This document shows, piece after piece, positions 46,532 to 57,713 of a DNA stretch of 64,000 bases; positions within the stretch are counted from its first letter, which is position 1, and every line of letters begins with the position of its first letter. The stretch covers positions 434,001 through 498,000 of the forward strand of contig NZ_CP063401.1 of assembly GCF_021729885.1 (NCBI RefSeq), read 5' to 3'. A model generated the notes under the pieces. It worked only from the letters and a program-made list of their open reading frames with translations. It searched no databases and was not told the origin of the DNA. The DNA is from Devosia sp. SL43 (GTDB lineage Bacteria; Pseudomonadota; Alphaproteobacteria; Rhizobiales; Devosiaceae). Both the position numbers and the translations under genes were made by a program.

Positions 46532-47533
46532 GTGTCTGAAGGTGCCTTTAAGTTGAGCATCGGGAACCACGTGGTTCGCAACAATGCTTTCCTGGCGCCG
46601 ATGGCCGGAATTACCGATGCCCCATTCCGCAAGGTCGCCGAGCGCTTTGGCGCGGGCATGGTGGTGTCGGAGATGATCGCCAGCAATGCTCTGGTGGTCG
46701 GCAATCAGGAAATGGCCCGTCGCCTGCGCAAGCCTAACACCTTGCCGCATATGGTGCAGTTGGCCGGCTGCGAGGCGGAATGGATGACGCGCGGCGCCAA
46801 GGTGGCGCATGACGCTGGCGCCGATATCATCGACATCAATTTCGGCTGCCCGTCCAAGCGTGTCACCAATGGCTTTGCGGGATCAGCGCTGATGCGCGTG
46901 CCGGACCATGCCATGACGCTGATCGATGCCGTGGTTTCAGCCACGCCGCTGCCGGTAACGGTCAAGATGCGGCTCGGGTGGGACGACGACAGCCTCAATG
47001 CCGCCGAGATGGCGCGCCGTGCTGTCGATGCCGGCGTTAAGATGATCACCGTGCATGGCAGGACCCGTCAGCAATTCTACAAGGGCACCGCCCGCTGGGA
47101 GCTGGTTCGCGCCGTGGTCGAGGCCGTGGATGTGCCGGTGGTGGTCAACGGCGATATCATCGACCTGGCAGCGGCTCGCGAGGCGTTGAAGCTGTCGGGC
47201 GCAGCCGCCGTAATGCTAGGCCGTGGCGCACAGGGCAAGCCTTGGGCCATTGGGCAGATCGGGGCAGGGCTGGCGTGCCAGGACGGGCCGGATGCGCCTG
47301 AGAGCGACGAACTGATCGCCATCATCTCCGAGCAATACGAGGACATGTTGAGCGAATACGGCATGGCCGTTGGCCTGCGCGCGGCCCGCAAGCACCTCGA
47401 CTGGTATGCGGAGGCTGCCGGCATTGCGCTCGACAAGCCGACACGCACCGCTTTCCTCAATAGCGAGGCGCCGGCCGAGGTTCTCGGCATGATCCGCACC
47501 ATCTTTTCCGGCGACTGGAAGGCAGCAGCATGA
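46532..47533 (+). CDS. dusB: tRNA-dihydrouridine synthase (DusB/NifR3)
   Basis: 333 residues from a GTG. FMN-binding TIM barrel: NAFLAPMAGITDAPFR, VQLAGCEAEWM, the catalytic C106 in DINFGCPSKRV, TVKMRLGW, TVHGRTRQQFYKG and NGDI. It reduces uridine in tRNA D-loops. As nifR3 it is the conserved first gene before ntrBC in alphaproteobacteria, and its stop overlaps the ntrB start by 4 nt. Confidence 0.96.
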   Translation: MSEGAFKLSIGNHVVRNNAFLAPMAGITDAPFRKVAERFGAGMVVSEMIASNALVVGNQEMARRLRKPNTLPHMVQLAGCEAEWMTRGAKVAHDAGADIIDINFGCPSKRVTNGFAGSALMRVPDHAMTLIDAVVSATPLPVTVKMRLGWDDDSLNAAEMARRAVDAGVKMITVHGRTRQQFYKGTARWELVRAVVEAVDVPVVVNGDIIDLAAAREALKLSGAAAVMLGRGAQGKPWAIGQIGAGLACQDGPDAPESDELIAIISEQYEDMLSEYGMAVGLRAARKHLDWYAEAAGIALDKPTRTAFLNSEAPAEVLGMIRTIFSGDWKAAA

Positions 47534-48662
47534 ATTCGATGCAGAAGGCCGCTGCGGCCGACGCAATCCCTTCGATGTCGGTGCTGCAGGCCCTGCCGCA
47601 GCCCATCATCGTCTGTGGGGAAGATCACCAGATCGTCTTCGTGAACTACGCCGCCGAGGCCTTTTTTGGTGCATCGCTGAGCGTTCTGGCCCGGCAGAGG
47701 CTGGACGACCTGATTGCTTTTGGCTCACCGATCATCTCGCTGGTCGAGACGGTGGCGCTGCGCCGTGCGCCGATGACCGAATACCGTGTCCGCGTCGGCT
47801 CCTCCCGCTTTGGCGATGAACGTATCGCCGACGTCTTCGCCAGTCCGTTGTCCGACAGCGATGGCCGCGTGGCCCTGCTGATTCAGGAACGCACTATGGC
47901 CGACAAGATCGACCGGCAAATGGTGTCGCGGGGTGCGGCGCGCTCGGTGACGGGCCTCGCCTCGATGCTGGCGCATGAGATCAAAAACCCGCTTTCCGGC
48001 ATCCGTGGCGCCGCACAACTGCTGGAACAGACCGTCAGCAGCGACGAAATCCCGCTGGCGCGGCTGATCCGAGAAGAGACCGATCGCATCGTCCATCTGA
48101 TCGATCGGGTGGAGGTCTTTGGCGACGAGCGCCCGATGGAGCGCGAGCCGATCAATATCCACGTCGTGCTCGACCGGGTGAAACTGCTCGCCCGCAATGG
48201 TGTGGCGCGCGGCGTCGCCTTCTCTGAGGAGTATGACCCCTCGCTGCCGCCCGTTTATGGCAACCGCGACCAACTGATCCAGGTCTTCCTGAATTTGGTG
48301 AAGAACGCCTCTGAAGCCCTTGAACGGACACAGAAACCGGAGATCAAATTCTCCACCGCCTTCCGTCCGGGCATCCGCATCAGCGTGACCGGTGTTTCCG
48401 AGCGCATTTCGCTGCCGCTGGAAATCGTCATCGAGGATAACGGCCCAGGCGTCCCTCCTGACATCCTGCCCTTCCTGTTCGATCCTTTCGTCACCACCAA
48501 GCAGAACGGCTCCGGTCTCGGGCTGGCGCTGGTAGCCAAGATCGTCGGCGACCACGGTGGCGTCATCGACTGCGATAGCCGGCCGGGCCGCACAAAATTC
48601 CGAATTCTCCTTCCCGTTGCGAGCGGGGCTTTCCAGACACCTGTTGAAGAGGAAATGGCACC

Positions 48663-48666
<4 letters not shown>
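47530..48666 (+). CDS. ntrB: Nitrogen-regulation sensor histidine kinase NtrB
   Basis: 378 residues, soluble. A PAS domain (about 18-125) precedes the phosphoacceptor H149 in [20 protein letters not shown]. ATPase boxes follow: N box [15 protein letters not shown]1 [15 protein letters not shown] and G2 [12 protein letters not shown]. In this system PII controls NtrB kinase/phosphatase output on NtrC according to glutamine status. It overlaps both neighbours by 4 nt (dusB and ntrC). Confidence 0.96.
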
Positions 48667-50103
<1,437 letters not shown>

Positions 50104-50111
<8 letters not shown>

Positions 50112-51015
50112 GGGCCACAAGCCCATTCTCTGTGTCGGCGCGTTGACGCTCGACACAATCTTCCAGATGGCCGAGCTGCCAGCTGGCCCGGGCAAGTTCC
50201 TGCCGCTGATGGCGGTCGAGAATGCGGCCGGAATGGCCTCAAGCGCTGCAACCGCCATCGCCCGATTGGGCGGTCGGGCGGCGCTCTGGGCGTCCGTGGG
50301 TTCGGACGACAATGGTCGCCGTCTCATCGACGAGATCGTCGCCGAGGGCGTTGATTGCACGGCCGTTCGGATCGTCGAGGGCGCCAGGTCGGCCTTTGCC
50401 ACCATATTGGTGGACGGCCAGGGGGAGCGGATCATCGTCCCGCGCTACGACCCCACTCTGCTCGCGCCGCCAGCGACCATGCCCGACGTCACAGCGCACT
50501 GCCACGCCGCTGTCATGACCGACGTGCGCTGGCCGCACGCTGCCGCCAAAGCACTGCAGGCCGCACGTGACGCTGGCATACCGGGCATTCTGGATGCCGA
50601 TGTCGCGCCGCTGGATACGCTCAATCTCTTGTTGCCGCTGGCCAGCCATATCGTTGCGTCCGAGCCGGCTGCCGCCCGTATCACCGGGCTGGCGAATGCT
50701 GCTGACGCCGTCGTCGACCTCGCGCACCGCCACGGCGCCTTCATCGCGGTGACAGCAGGCCCCGATGGCGTCCATTGGTTTGACAGGGATTCTGGAGTCG
50801 CCATGCATGTTGCGGCGCCTCCCGTTGCGGTCGTTGACACGCTGGCGGCGGGCGATGTCTTTCACGGCGCCTTCGCGCTCGGCCTGGTTGAAGGCATGCC
50901 GATGTGGACCATCATGCGGTTCGCGGCCACCGCCGCGGCCCTCAAGTGCGAAACATTTGGTGGTCGACTGGGCGTACCTCGCCGGGCCGCCGTGCTGGCA
51001 CGGATGGCCGATTAG
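50104..51015 (+). CDS. PfkB-family sugar kinase, YihV (sulfofructose kinase)-like
   Basis: 303 residues, ribokinase fold. Several blocks follow the E. coli YihV order: [16 protein letters not shown], the [11 protein letters not shown] strand, [52 protein letters not shown], and [14 protein letters not shown] at the end. The catalytic Asp is kept, but the anion-hole GAGD reads AAGD. The glycine pair near residue 40 (usually GG or GGG) reads NAAG. No sulfoglycolysis genes are nearby, so YihV similarity is structural only. It is coupled to ntrC but is an unusual insertion between ntrBC and ntrYX. Confidence 0.85.
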
Positions 51016-52001
51016 GGCGCGTCGGTGATTTCCCGACGGTTGCGCCGTTCGCTGAGCGCGAGCGTCAGGCCAGCCGCGACGACGAGGAAGGCCCCGACAT
51101 ACACGGTGCTATCAGGCAGTTCTGCCCAGAACAGATAGCCGAAGATAAAGCTCCAGATCAGCGCACCATATTCTACCGTGCCCAGCACACTGGCCGGCAC
51201 CCGCCGCGCCGCTTCGACGAGCGTGAACTGACCCAATCCGCCCACCAGACCCGCGGCGATACAGAGCGCGATTTCCCGCAGCCCCATACCCTGCCAGAAC
51301 GGCAGCGAAACCGCGCCCATGATGACAAGCTGGATCGAACTTTGCGCGAAGACCTGGACCAGCGTGCGCTCGCTCCTGGAAATCGTCCGCATCAGGATCA
51401 TCGCCACAGCCCAGCAGAGCGCCGCCAAGAGCACCAAAACCACCGGCCAACCGACGCTGAAGCCCGACGGATTTGCCGCAACCACAACACCGAAGAACCC
51501 GATGGAGGCAGCGCCGACACGAGCCAGCGTCAACTGCTCCTTGAGGAAGACTACCGCCAGGATGGTCGTCAGCACCGGCGCGAAATAGTAGAGCGTTGTC
51601 ATCTCGGCCAGCTGGAGCTCGCGGCCGGCACTGTAATACATCACCCATGCCGCCATGGTCATAAGGCCGCGTCCCAAGATCAGCAGACGGTTCCGCGACC
51701 TCAGGAGCTCAGGAACGATGCCCGTCCCGCCAATGGCCAGGCACAGGGCAACGATGACGGCGCTGCGCACGAACAGGATTTGCGGCGCGGGCAGGGCCGT
51801 GATCACCCCCTTGATCATCGCGTCGTGCAGCGCAAACAGCGAATAGGCGCCGATGCCGAGGGCCATCCCCTTGAGGCTGGCGGCTTCGACGGTGGTTTCG
51901 GGGGCGGACACGGATGGACTCGAAGGAAGGAGCGGGGCACGGCCTGTGTGCGCCGGGTGCCGCGGGTTGTCCAGTGGAAGAAGATCGCGTTTGCGGCGCA
52001 T
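51012..52001 (-). CDS. EamA/DMT-superfamily transporter
   Basis: 329 residues with ten membrane helices in two EamA repeats. A 40-residue polar N terminus precedes the first helix (GIGAYSLFALHDAMIKGVI), so the start may lie further in (GTG at 51911 or ATG at 51866), although AGGG before ATG 52001 supports the longer form. Conserved patterns are QILFVRSAVIVALC, YYFAPVLTTILAVVFLKEQL (end of repeat one) and GALIWSFIFGYLFW (repeat two). Related to RhaT/S-adenosylmethionine-type DMT exporters; substrate unknown. It overlaps the kinase end by 4 nt and points against the ntr genes. Confidence 0.88.
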   Translation of the reverse strand: MRRKRDLLPLDNPRHPAHTGRAPLLPSSPSVSAPETTVEAASLKGMALGIGAYSLFALHDAMIKGVITALPAPQILFVRSAVIVALCLAIGGTGIVPELLRSRNRLLILGRGLMTMAAWVMYYSAGRELQLAEMTTLYYFAPVLTTILAVVFLKEQLTLARVGAASIGFFGVVVAANPSGFSVGWPVVLVLLAALCWAVAMILMRTISRSERTLVQVFAQSSIQLVIMGAVSLPFWQGMGLREIALCIAAGLVGGLGQFTLVEAARRVPASVLGTVEYGALIWSFIFGYLFWAELPDSTVYVGAFLVVAAGLTLALSERRNRREITDAP

Positions 52002-52120
52002 CTGGGCCCTGCGCGCGTAGCGCTTCGGGCCTCAGTCGCGGAAAACGCTCCACCGGAGCATTTTCTCATCGCGACTGAGTGTCACATTTTGGCAACAATT
52101 GTCTTGAAGGGTCGGCGTTT

Positions 52121-54505
52121 ATGGGTCAGACTCCGCCCTTCGTGGCGGAGATGGAGTGCCATCAGGCATTTATGAGTGAAGCGGCAACACTAGACGAGGG
52201 GGCACGGACGCCCAAAGGCGATGCGGGAAAGCCTGCTCGCTCGCCGTTTTTCAACGTCCGCAGCAATAATCCTCTGCGTGTGCTCGGCTTCGTCGTCGTG
52301 TTCGCCTCGGTGCTGATGTCGTCCATCTCATTCCTGATTCTGTCGGGAACGACCAATATCGAGCCATCGACCACGGTCTGGACGGTCATCTGGATCGTCA
52401 CTGGCCTGCTGGTCCTGCTGATGATCGCTTTGGTGCTGACCGAAGCGACGCTGCTGATCCAGGCGCGGGTGCAGAAACAGGCCGGTGCCGGCATGCAGAT
52501 CCGCATGGTGACCATGTTCGCGCTGGTCGCAGCGATCCCGGCAGCAATCGTGGCTGTCGTCGCCACCATCGCGCTCAATCAGGGGCTCGACCAGTGGTTC
52601 TCCGAGCGCACGCGCGCCATGGTAGAGAGCTCCCGCCTGGTGGCGCGCTCATACATGCTCGAACACGCCCAGGTGCTGCGCGACGATATCATCTGGACAG
52701 CGACCGAGCTGGAACAGGCGCATGGCACCTTCGAAGAAGACCGCGACCGCTTCCAGCGTATCCTGACCGCTCTGGCCGTAACCCGCTCATTGCCCTTCAC
52801 GTCGCTCGTCAACGCCCAGGGCGAAACGCTGATGCGCGCCCAGATTGCGGTGCAGGGGGCGTATCCCAAGCTGCCCGAGGGGATCACCGAAGGACTGGTC
52901 GAAGGCATTCCTGCGGCCATTGCGCCAGGCCGGGTGAACCTCATCGGCTCAGTCATCAAGCTGCGCGGCTACGAGGACACGTACCTTTTCGTGGCGCGGC
53001 CGATGGAGGCCGAAGTCCTCGAATATATGCGACTGACCGACGAGAACATCACCGAATACCGCGAATATGCCTCCAATCGGCTGGTGTTCCAGATCACCTT
53101 CACCATCATGTATGTCGGCCTGGCCGTGGTGCTGCTGCTGGCCGCACTGTGGATTGGCATTGCCTTGGCCAACCGCTTCGTCGACCCCATCCGTAACCTG
53201 ATGATTGCCTCCAATCGCGTCAGCGGCGGCGACCTTGACGTTCAGGTGCCGGTGCAGGAGGGCAGGGGCGACCTGCGTGACCTGAGCAACGGCTTCAACA
53301 CCATGACGCAGCAGCTCAAGACCCAGCGCGAGGCGCTGCTGACCGCCAACGAGATGAACGAAAAGCGTCGTCAGTTCACCGAAGCTGTGGTGGAAGGCGT
53401 GTCTGCCGGCATTATCGGCCTCGATCCCTTTGGAACGGTGACGCTGGTCAATGCGCGCGCATGCGAGATGCTCAGTCGCAACGAAATCGCCCTGATGGGG
53501 GAGCGCATCGAAGCAGTCATGCCGCAGCTGACGCCGATTCTCGAGCGGGCCCGTTCGGCCCGCCGTGGCCAGGTGCGCGACCAGATCCACCTCGGCAACG
53601 AAACAGACCGTCGCATCTACCAGGTGCAGTTGACGCGCGAAGGCTCGATCACCGAGTCAAAGGGCTATGTGCTGACCTTCGACGACATTACCGACCTCGA
53701 ATCGGCGCAGCGCACCAGCGCATGGGCCGACGTGGCGCGCCGCATCGCCCATGAGATCAAGAACCCGCTGACCCCCATTCAGCTGTCGGCGGAACGCCTG
53801 CGCCGTCGCTACGGCGAAAAGCTCGAAGGCGACCGCGACGTTTTCGACAAGTGCATCAACACCATCGTCCGCCAGGTCGGCGATATCGGCCGCATGGTCG
53901 ACGAATTCTCGGCCTTTGCCCGCATGCCCGAAGCAGCGCCCGAGATGGCCGACCTGTCCGATACGGTGCGCCAGGCCGTATTCCTTGAAAGCGTGCGTCT
54001 GCCCGAGATCACCATCCATACCGAGCTGCCGGAAGACGCTATCCTGGCCTGGTTCGACAACCGCCTGATCTCCCAGTCGCTGACCAACCTGATCAAGAAT
54101 GCCGTCGAGGCCTTCGAGTCGGTCGAACGAACCGAAGGCTGGCATCCGACCATCACGGTGCAGGGGCAGATTGAAGGCAACCACGCACGCATCGCGGTCT
54201 CCGACAACGGCAAGGGCTGGCCGAGTGAAAATCGCCAGCGGCTGCTTGAGCCCTATATGACCACACGCGAGAAGGGCACGGGCCTGGGCCTCGCCATCGT
54301 GGCCAAGATCATCGAACAACATGGCGGCATCGTCGAATTGATCGACGCAGAACCCGATCCAACTGGCCGGGTCGGTGCCTGCGTGACATTCACGCTGCCG
54401 TTGCAGTCCCCCATCAAGACGTCAGAGGCAGAAGAGCCGGCCGCCGCGGCCGATATATCTGTCCAACAGGAGGAACCGCTCGTACCAGCGGTGGTTCACA
54501 AGTAA
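52121..54505 (+). CDS. ntrY: Nitrogen-regulation sensor histidine kinase NtrY
   Basis: 794 residues from ATG 52121, chosen for GAAGGG 9 nt upstream; other in-frame starts exist at 52079, 52151 and 52172. Membrane helices lie at about 50-75, 85-110 and 130-155, followed by a periplasmic domain, a fourth helix near 330-350 and a HAMP linker (NRFVDPIRNLMIASNRVSGG). A PAS domain and the kinase core follow: H544 in [16 protein letters not shown] box LTNLIKNAVEAF and G2 GTGLGLAIVAKI. In alphaproteobacteria NtrYX responds to nitrogen or redox state. TAATG couples it to ntrX. Confidence 0.96.
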   Translation: MGQTPPFVAEMECHQAFMSEAATLDEGARTPKGDAGKPARSPFFNVRSNNPLRVLGFVVVFASVLMSSISFLILSGTTNIEPSTTVWTVIWIVTGLLVLLMIALVLTEATLLIQARVQKQAGAGMQIRMVTMFALVAAIPAAIVAVVATIALNQGLDQWFSERTRAMVESSRLVARSYMLEHAQVLRDDIIWTATELEQAHGTFEEDRDRFQRILTALAVTRSLPFTSLVNAQGETLMRAQIAVQGAYPKLPEGITEGLVEGIPAAIAPGRVNLIGSVIKLRGYEDTYLFVARPMEAEVLEYMRLTDENITEYREYASNRLVFQITFTIMYVGLAVVLLLAALWIGIALANRFVDPIRNLMIASNRVSGGDLDVQVPVQEGRGDLRDLSNGFNTMTQQLKTQREALLTANEMNEKRRQFTEAVVEGVSAGIIGLDPFGTVTLVNARACEMLSRNEIALMGERIEAVMPQLTPILERARSARRGQVRDQIHLGNETDRRIYQVQLTREGSITESKGYVLTFDDITDLESAQRTSAWADVARRIAHEIKNPLTPIQLSAERLRRRYGEKLEGDRDVFDKCINTIVRQVGDIGRMVDEFSAFARMPEAAPEMADLSDTVRQAVFLESVRLPEITIHTELPEDAILAWFDNRLISQSLTNLIKNAVEAFESVERTEGWHPTITVQGQIEGNHARIAVSDNGKGWPSENRQRLLEPYMTTREKGTGLGLAIVAKIIEQHGGIVELIDAEPDPTGRVGACVTFTLPLQSPIKTSEAEEPAAAADISVQQEEPLVPAVVHK

Positions 54506-55887
54506 TGGCACTCGACATTCTCATCATCGACGACGAAGACGACATTCGCGACCTGATCGCCGGTATCCTGGAAGACGAGGGGTTTGAGGCCCGTCAGGCC
54601 CACGACGCCGATAGCGGACTCAACGAGATCGCGCGCCGCCGGCCAAGTCTGGTGTTTCTGGACATCTGGATGCAGGGCTCCCGCCTCGACGGCCTGCAAC
54701 TGCTCGACGTGTTCCAGAGCCAGCACCCGGATATGCCCGTGGTGATGATTTCTGGTCATGGCAATGTGGAAACCGCCGTCTCGGCCATCCGCCGGGGCGC
54801 CTACGACTACATCGAGAAGCCGTTCAAGATCGACCGCCTGCTGCACATCACCCAGCGGGCGATGGAGGCGACTCGTCTGCGCAACGAGGTGGCGGAGCTC
54901 AAGGAGCGCTCGGCGACCAAAAGCGCCGACATGGTCGGCACCTCGCCCGCCCTGCAGCAGATACGCGGCACCATCGAGAAATCTGCACCCACCAATTCGC
55001 GCATCTTCATCTCTGGTCCGTCAGGCGCAGGCAAGGGCCTCGTCGCCCGCCTGATCCATCAGCGCAGCCCGCGGGCGGACTCGCCCTTCGTCGAGATCAA
55101 CGCCTCGCTCTACGCGCCCGAAGAGGTCCCGGTGGTGCTGTTCGGCCGCGAGGCTCGCGAAAAGACAGGCATCCTAAAGGTCGAAGTCGGCGCCTTGGAA
55201 AAGGCTCATGGCGGCACGCTCTACCTGTCGGAGGTCACGACCCTGCCGCAAGCCACGCAGGCGGCGCTGCTCCGCACGCTGGTGGAAAACCGCTTCAACC
55301 GAGTCGGCGGCACCCAGGCCGTGCCCATTGATGTCCGCATCATCTCGGCCAGCTCGCAGAATGTCGCCGCGCAGATCGAGGCCGGCGAGTTTCGGTCCGA
55401 CCTGTTCCATCGGCTGTCCATCGTGCCACTGCCGCTGACCCCGCTCAAGGAGCGCCGCGAGGACGTTCCGCCGCTGGTCAATGTCTTCATCGAACAGGTC
55501 TGCCGCATGCACAATCTGCAGCGCCTGACGGTCGGCGAAGATGCCATGGCCGTCCTGCAGGCACAGGAATGGCCCGGCAATGCGCGGCAGTTGCGCAACT
55601 CCATCGAGCGCCTGCTGATCCTGATGAAGGACCAGCAGCCCGAGGATGGTGTGATCTCCGCCGCCATGCTGCCATCCGATATCGGCGAAGTTCTGCCGAC
55701 CGTTGGCGATACCGACGCCTCGGCTCACCTGATGAGCCTGCCGCTGCGCGATGCGCGTGAAGTGTTCGAGCGCCAGTATCTGCTGGCGCAGATCGAGCGG
55801 TTCGGCGGCAACATTTCCAAGACGGCCGAGTTCGTTGGCATGGAGCGCAGTGCATTGCATCGTAAGATCAAGTCTCTTGGGCTTTGA
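54505..55887 (+). CDS. ntrX: Nitrogen-regulation response regulator NtrX (degenerate AAA+ site)
   Basis: 460 residues. Receiver with D53 (VFLDIWMQGS); AAA+ domain with Walker A GPSGAGKG (171-178); Fis-type helix-turn-helix at the end (GGNISKTAEFVGMERSALHRKI). Two key elements are altered: the GAFTGA loop expected near 215-225 is absent (FGREAREKTGILKVEVGA instead), and Walker B reads GGTLYLSEV with S242 where aspartate is expected. It therefore probably does not drive sigma-54 open-complex formation and may act as an ordinary DNA-binding regulator. hfq follows after 182 nt. Confidence 0.95.
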   Translation: MALDILIIDDEDDIRDLIAGILEDEGFEARQAHDADSGLNEIARRRPSLVFLDIWMQGSRLDGLQLLDVFQSQHPDMPVVMISGHGNVETAVSAIRRGAYDYIEKPFKIDRLLHITQRAMEATRLRNEVAELKERSATKSADMVGTSPALQQIRGTIEKSAPTNSRIFISGPSGAGKGLVARLIHQRSPRADSPFVEINASLYAPEEVPVVLFGREAREKTGILKVEVGALEKAHGGTLYLSEVTTLPQATQAALLRTLVENRFNRVGGTQAVPIDVRIISASSQNVAAQIEAGEFRSDLFHRLSIVPLPLTPLKERREDVPPLVNVFIEQVCRMHNLQRLTVGEDAMAVLQAQEWPGNARQLRNSIERLLILMKDQQPEDGVISAAMLPSDIGEVLPTVGDTDASAHLMSLPLRDAREVFERQYLLAQIERFGGNISKTAEFVGMERSALHRKIKSLGL

Positions 55888-56069
55888 AAATGCTCTGAAA
55901 ATTTACGAGGTGCCATGCAGTTGGCGCGGGTAGGCACCCCCTTCGATCTGTGCCATAGTGCTTAATGTGTGATGAATGACACTGGCGGGGACTGGGCGGC
56001 AGTCCTGCTGAATGGCAGCAAACGCAACGACAAAACAGCGACAAGCAATGCCGCGAAGAAGAGGCCTAA

Positions 56070-56321
56070 ATGGCGAACGAAAAGCAACAAAACCTTCAGG
56101 ACTCCTTTCTCAATCACGTTCGCAAGCAGAAGGTGCCAGTCACAATCTTTCTCGTGAATGGTGTGAAACTGCAGGGCGTGATCACCTGGTTCGACAATTT
56201 CTGTCTGCTGTTGCGTCGCGATGCACAGTCACAGCTGGTGTATAAACACGCCATCTCGACCATCATGCCTGGCGCACCAATCCAGCTGTTCGATCCTGAG
56301 CATAGCAACGACAGCGACTAA
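56070..56321 (+). CDS. hfq: RNA chaperone Hfq
   Basis: 83 residues; AAGAGG is 8 nt before the ATG. Sm1 is seen in [20 protein letters not shown] and Sm2 in [10 protein letters not shown]; the proximal-face Q8 region ([14 protein letters not shown]) is intact. The C-terminal tail is short and acidic (HSNDSD type), as in other alphaproteobacteria. Hexameric Hfq pairs small RNAs with messages. The 182-nt leader after ntrX (55888-56069) probably holds its promoter, but no convincing boxes are visible. hflX follows in 9 nt. Confidence 0.98.
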   Translation: MANEKQQNLQDSFLNHVRKQKVPVTIFLVNGVKLQGVITWFDNFCLLLRRDAQSQLVYKHAISTIMPGAPIQLFDPEHSNDSD

Positions 56322-56330
56322 CGAGACCAT

Positions 56331-57704
56331 ATGAGCGATTTCGACGACGACGAGGCCGTCCACAAGGGCGGCCCGCAGGCATTTGTGGATCACCAGCAGC
56401 ATCAGACCCGCGTGGGTCTGGTCGTGCCCGACGTGCGCGGGCTGATGTCCCAGCACTCGATCGAGTCCCGCAAGTCCGAATTCGAAGGATTGGCCGGGGC
56501 GATCCACCTCGACATCGCCTTCTCCGAAGTCATCAAGGTCCGCGAAGTCAAGCCGGCCACCTTCATCGGCGGCGGCCATACCGAAACGCTGGCCAAGCGG
56601 GTGAAGGCTGAGGATATCGACCTGCTGGTCATCGATGCATCCCTGACAGCGATTCAGCAGCGCAATATCGAAAAGGAAACCGGCGCAAAGGTGCTCGATC
56701 GCACCGGGCTGATCCTTGAGATCTTTGGCGAGCGCGCCGCAACCCGCGAAGGCGTGTTGCAGGTCGAGCTGGCCCATCTCAACTACCAGAAAGGCCGGCT
56801 GGTCCGCTCCTGGACCCACCTGGAGCGCCAGCGCGGCAGCGGTGGCTATGGCTTTATGGGCGGCCCCGGCGAAACCCAGATCGAAAGCGACCGTCGCCAG
56901 ATCACCGACCGCATCGTCTTGCTCGAAGACCGGCTGGATAAGGTCAAGAAGACCCGCGCCCAGCAGCGCAGCCAGCGCAGCGGCACGCCGGTCGTGGCAC
57001 TTGTCGGCTATACCAATGCCGGCAAGTCGAGCCTGTTCAATGCGTTGACCGGCTCGGAGGTCTTCGCCAAGGACCTGCTATTTGCCACGCTCGACACCAC
57101 CGTGCGAAAGATGGAACTGCCGCATGGCCGCGAGATCATGCTGAGCGACACCGTCGGTTTCGTCGCTGACCTCCCGACTGACCTGGTCGCCGCCTTCCGT
57201 GCCACTCTTGAAGAGGTGCTGGACGCCGACGTGATCCTGCACGCACGCGACATCGCCAACCCAGACCATCTGGCACAGGCGCTCGATGTGATGAAGGTGC
57301 TGGGCGATCTCGGTGTTTCGGCTGAAAAGACACCGATCATCGAGGTCTGGAACAAGGTCGACCTGCTCGCGCCAGAAGGTCTGCCGATCGCGGACTTGCT
57401 CGCCGTCATCAGTCCGACCGGCAAGGTCGCCGGTATAGTACCGGTTTCGGCGGTGACGGGGCAGGGGCTCGACGACCTCAAGCTGGCCATCGAGAAGGCA
57501 CTCGGCGAGAAGAGCCGCACCTACCACGTGCATGTACCGCACACGGCCGGCGCCGATATCGGCTGGCTGCATTCACATTCGGAAATCATCTCGCGGGATG
57601 AACCCAATGAGCAGGGCTCGGGTTTCGTGGTGCGGATCGATCCGCGGCACAAGGCAGCCTTCCTCGAACGCTTCAACGGCCGGATCGAATTGTCGGAAGC
57701 TTGA
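56331..57704 (+). CDS. hflX: Ribosome-associated GTPase HflX
   Basis: 457 residues. The N-terminal HflX domain (VDHQQHQTRVGLVVPDVRG onward, with FIGGGHTETLAKRV and DRTGLILEIFGERA) is followed by the linker GGPGETQIESDRR. The G domain has G1 GYTNAGKSS (from residue 226), G3 DTVGFV and G4 NKVD. HflX splits stalled or hibernating 70S ribosomes. The first 25 residues are a polar lineage-specific extension. Conserved partner of hfq; it converges on the MazG-GNAT gene with 9 nt between stops. Confidence 0.97.
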   Translation: MSDFDDDEAVHKGGPQAFVDHQQHQTRVGLVVPDVRGLMSQHSIESRKSEFEGLAGAIHLDIAFSEVIKVREVKPATFIGGGHTETLAKRVKAEDIDLLVIDASLTAIQQRNIEKETGAKVLDRTGLILEIFGERAATREGVLQVELAHLNYQKGRLVRSWTHLERQRGSGGYGFMGGPGETQIESDRRQITDRIVLLEDRLDKVKKTRAQQRSQRSGTPVVALVGYTNAGKSSLFNALTGSEVFAKDLLFATLDTTVRKMELPHGREIMLSDTVGFVADLPTDLVAAFRATLEEVLDADVILHARDIANPDHLAQALDVMKVLGDLGVSAEKTPIIEVWNKVDLLAPEGLPIADLLAVISPTGKVAGIVPVSAVTGQGLDDLKLAIEKALGEKSRTYHVHVPHTAGADIGWLHSHSEIISRDEPNEQGSGFVVRIDPRHKAAFLERFNGRIELSEA

Positions 57705-57713
57705 GCGCTTCCA

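Noticed and set aside
55922..55936. A sigma-54-like promoter (TGGC...GGCA) upstream of hfq
   Set aside because: The spacing between the GG and GC elements is one base short and the -12 element is poor, so it does not meet the sigma-54 consensus.
55969..56157. Small plus-strand open frame just before and overlapping hfq
   Set aside because: It overlaps hfq out of frame, lacks a ribosome site and looks like shadow coding.
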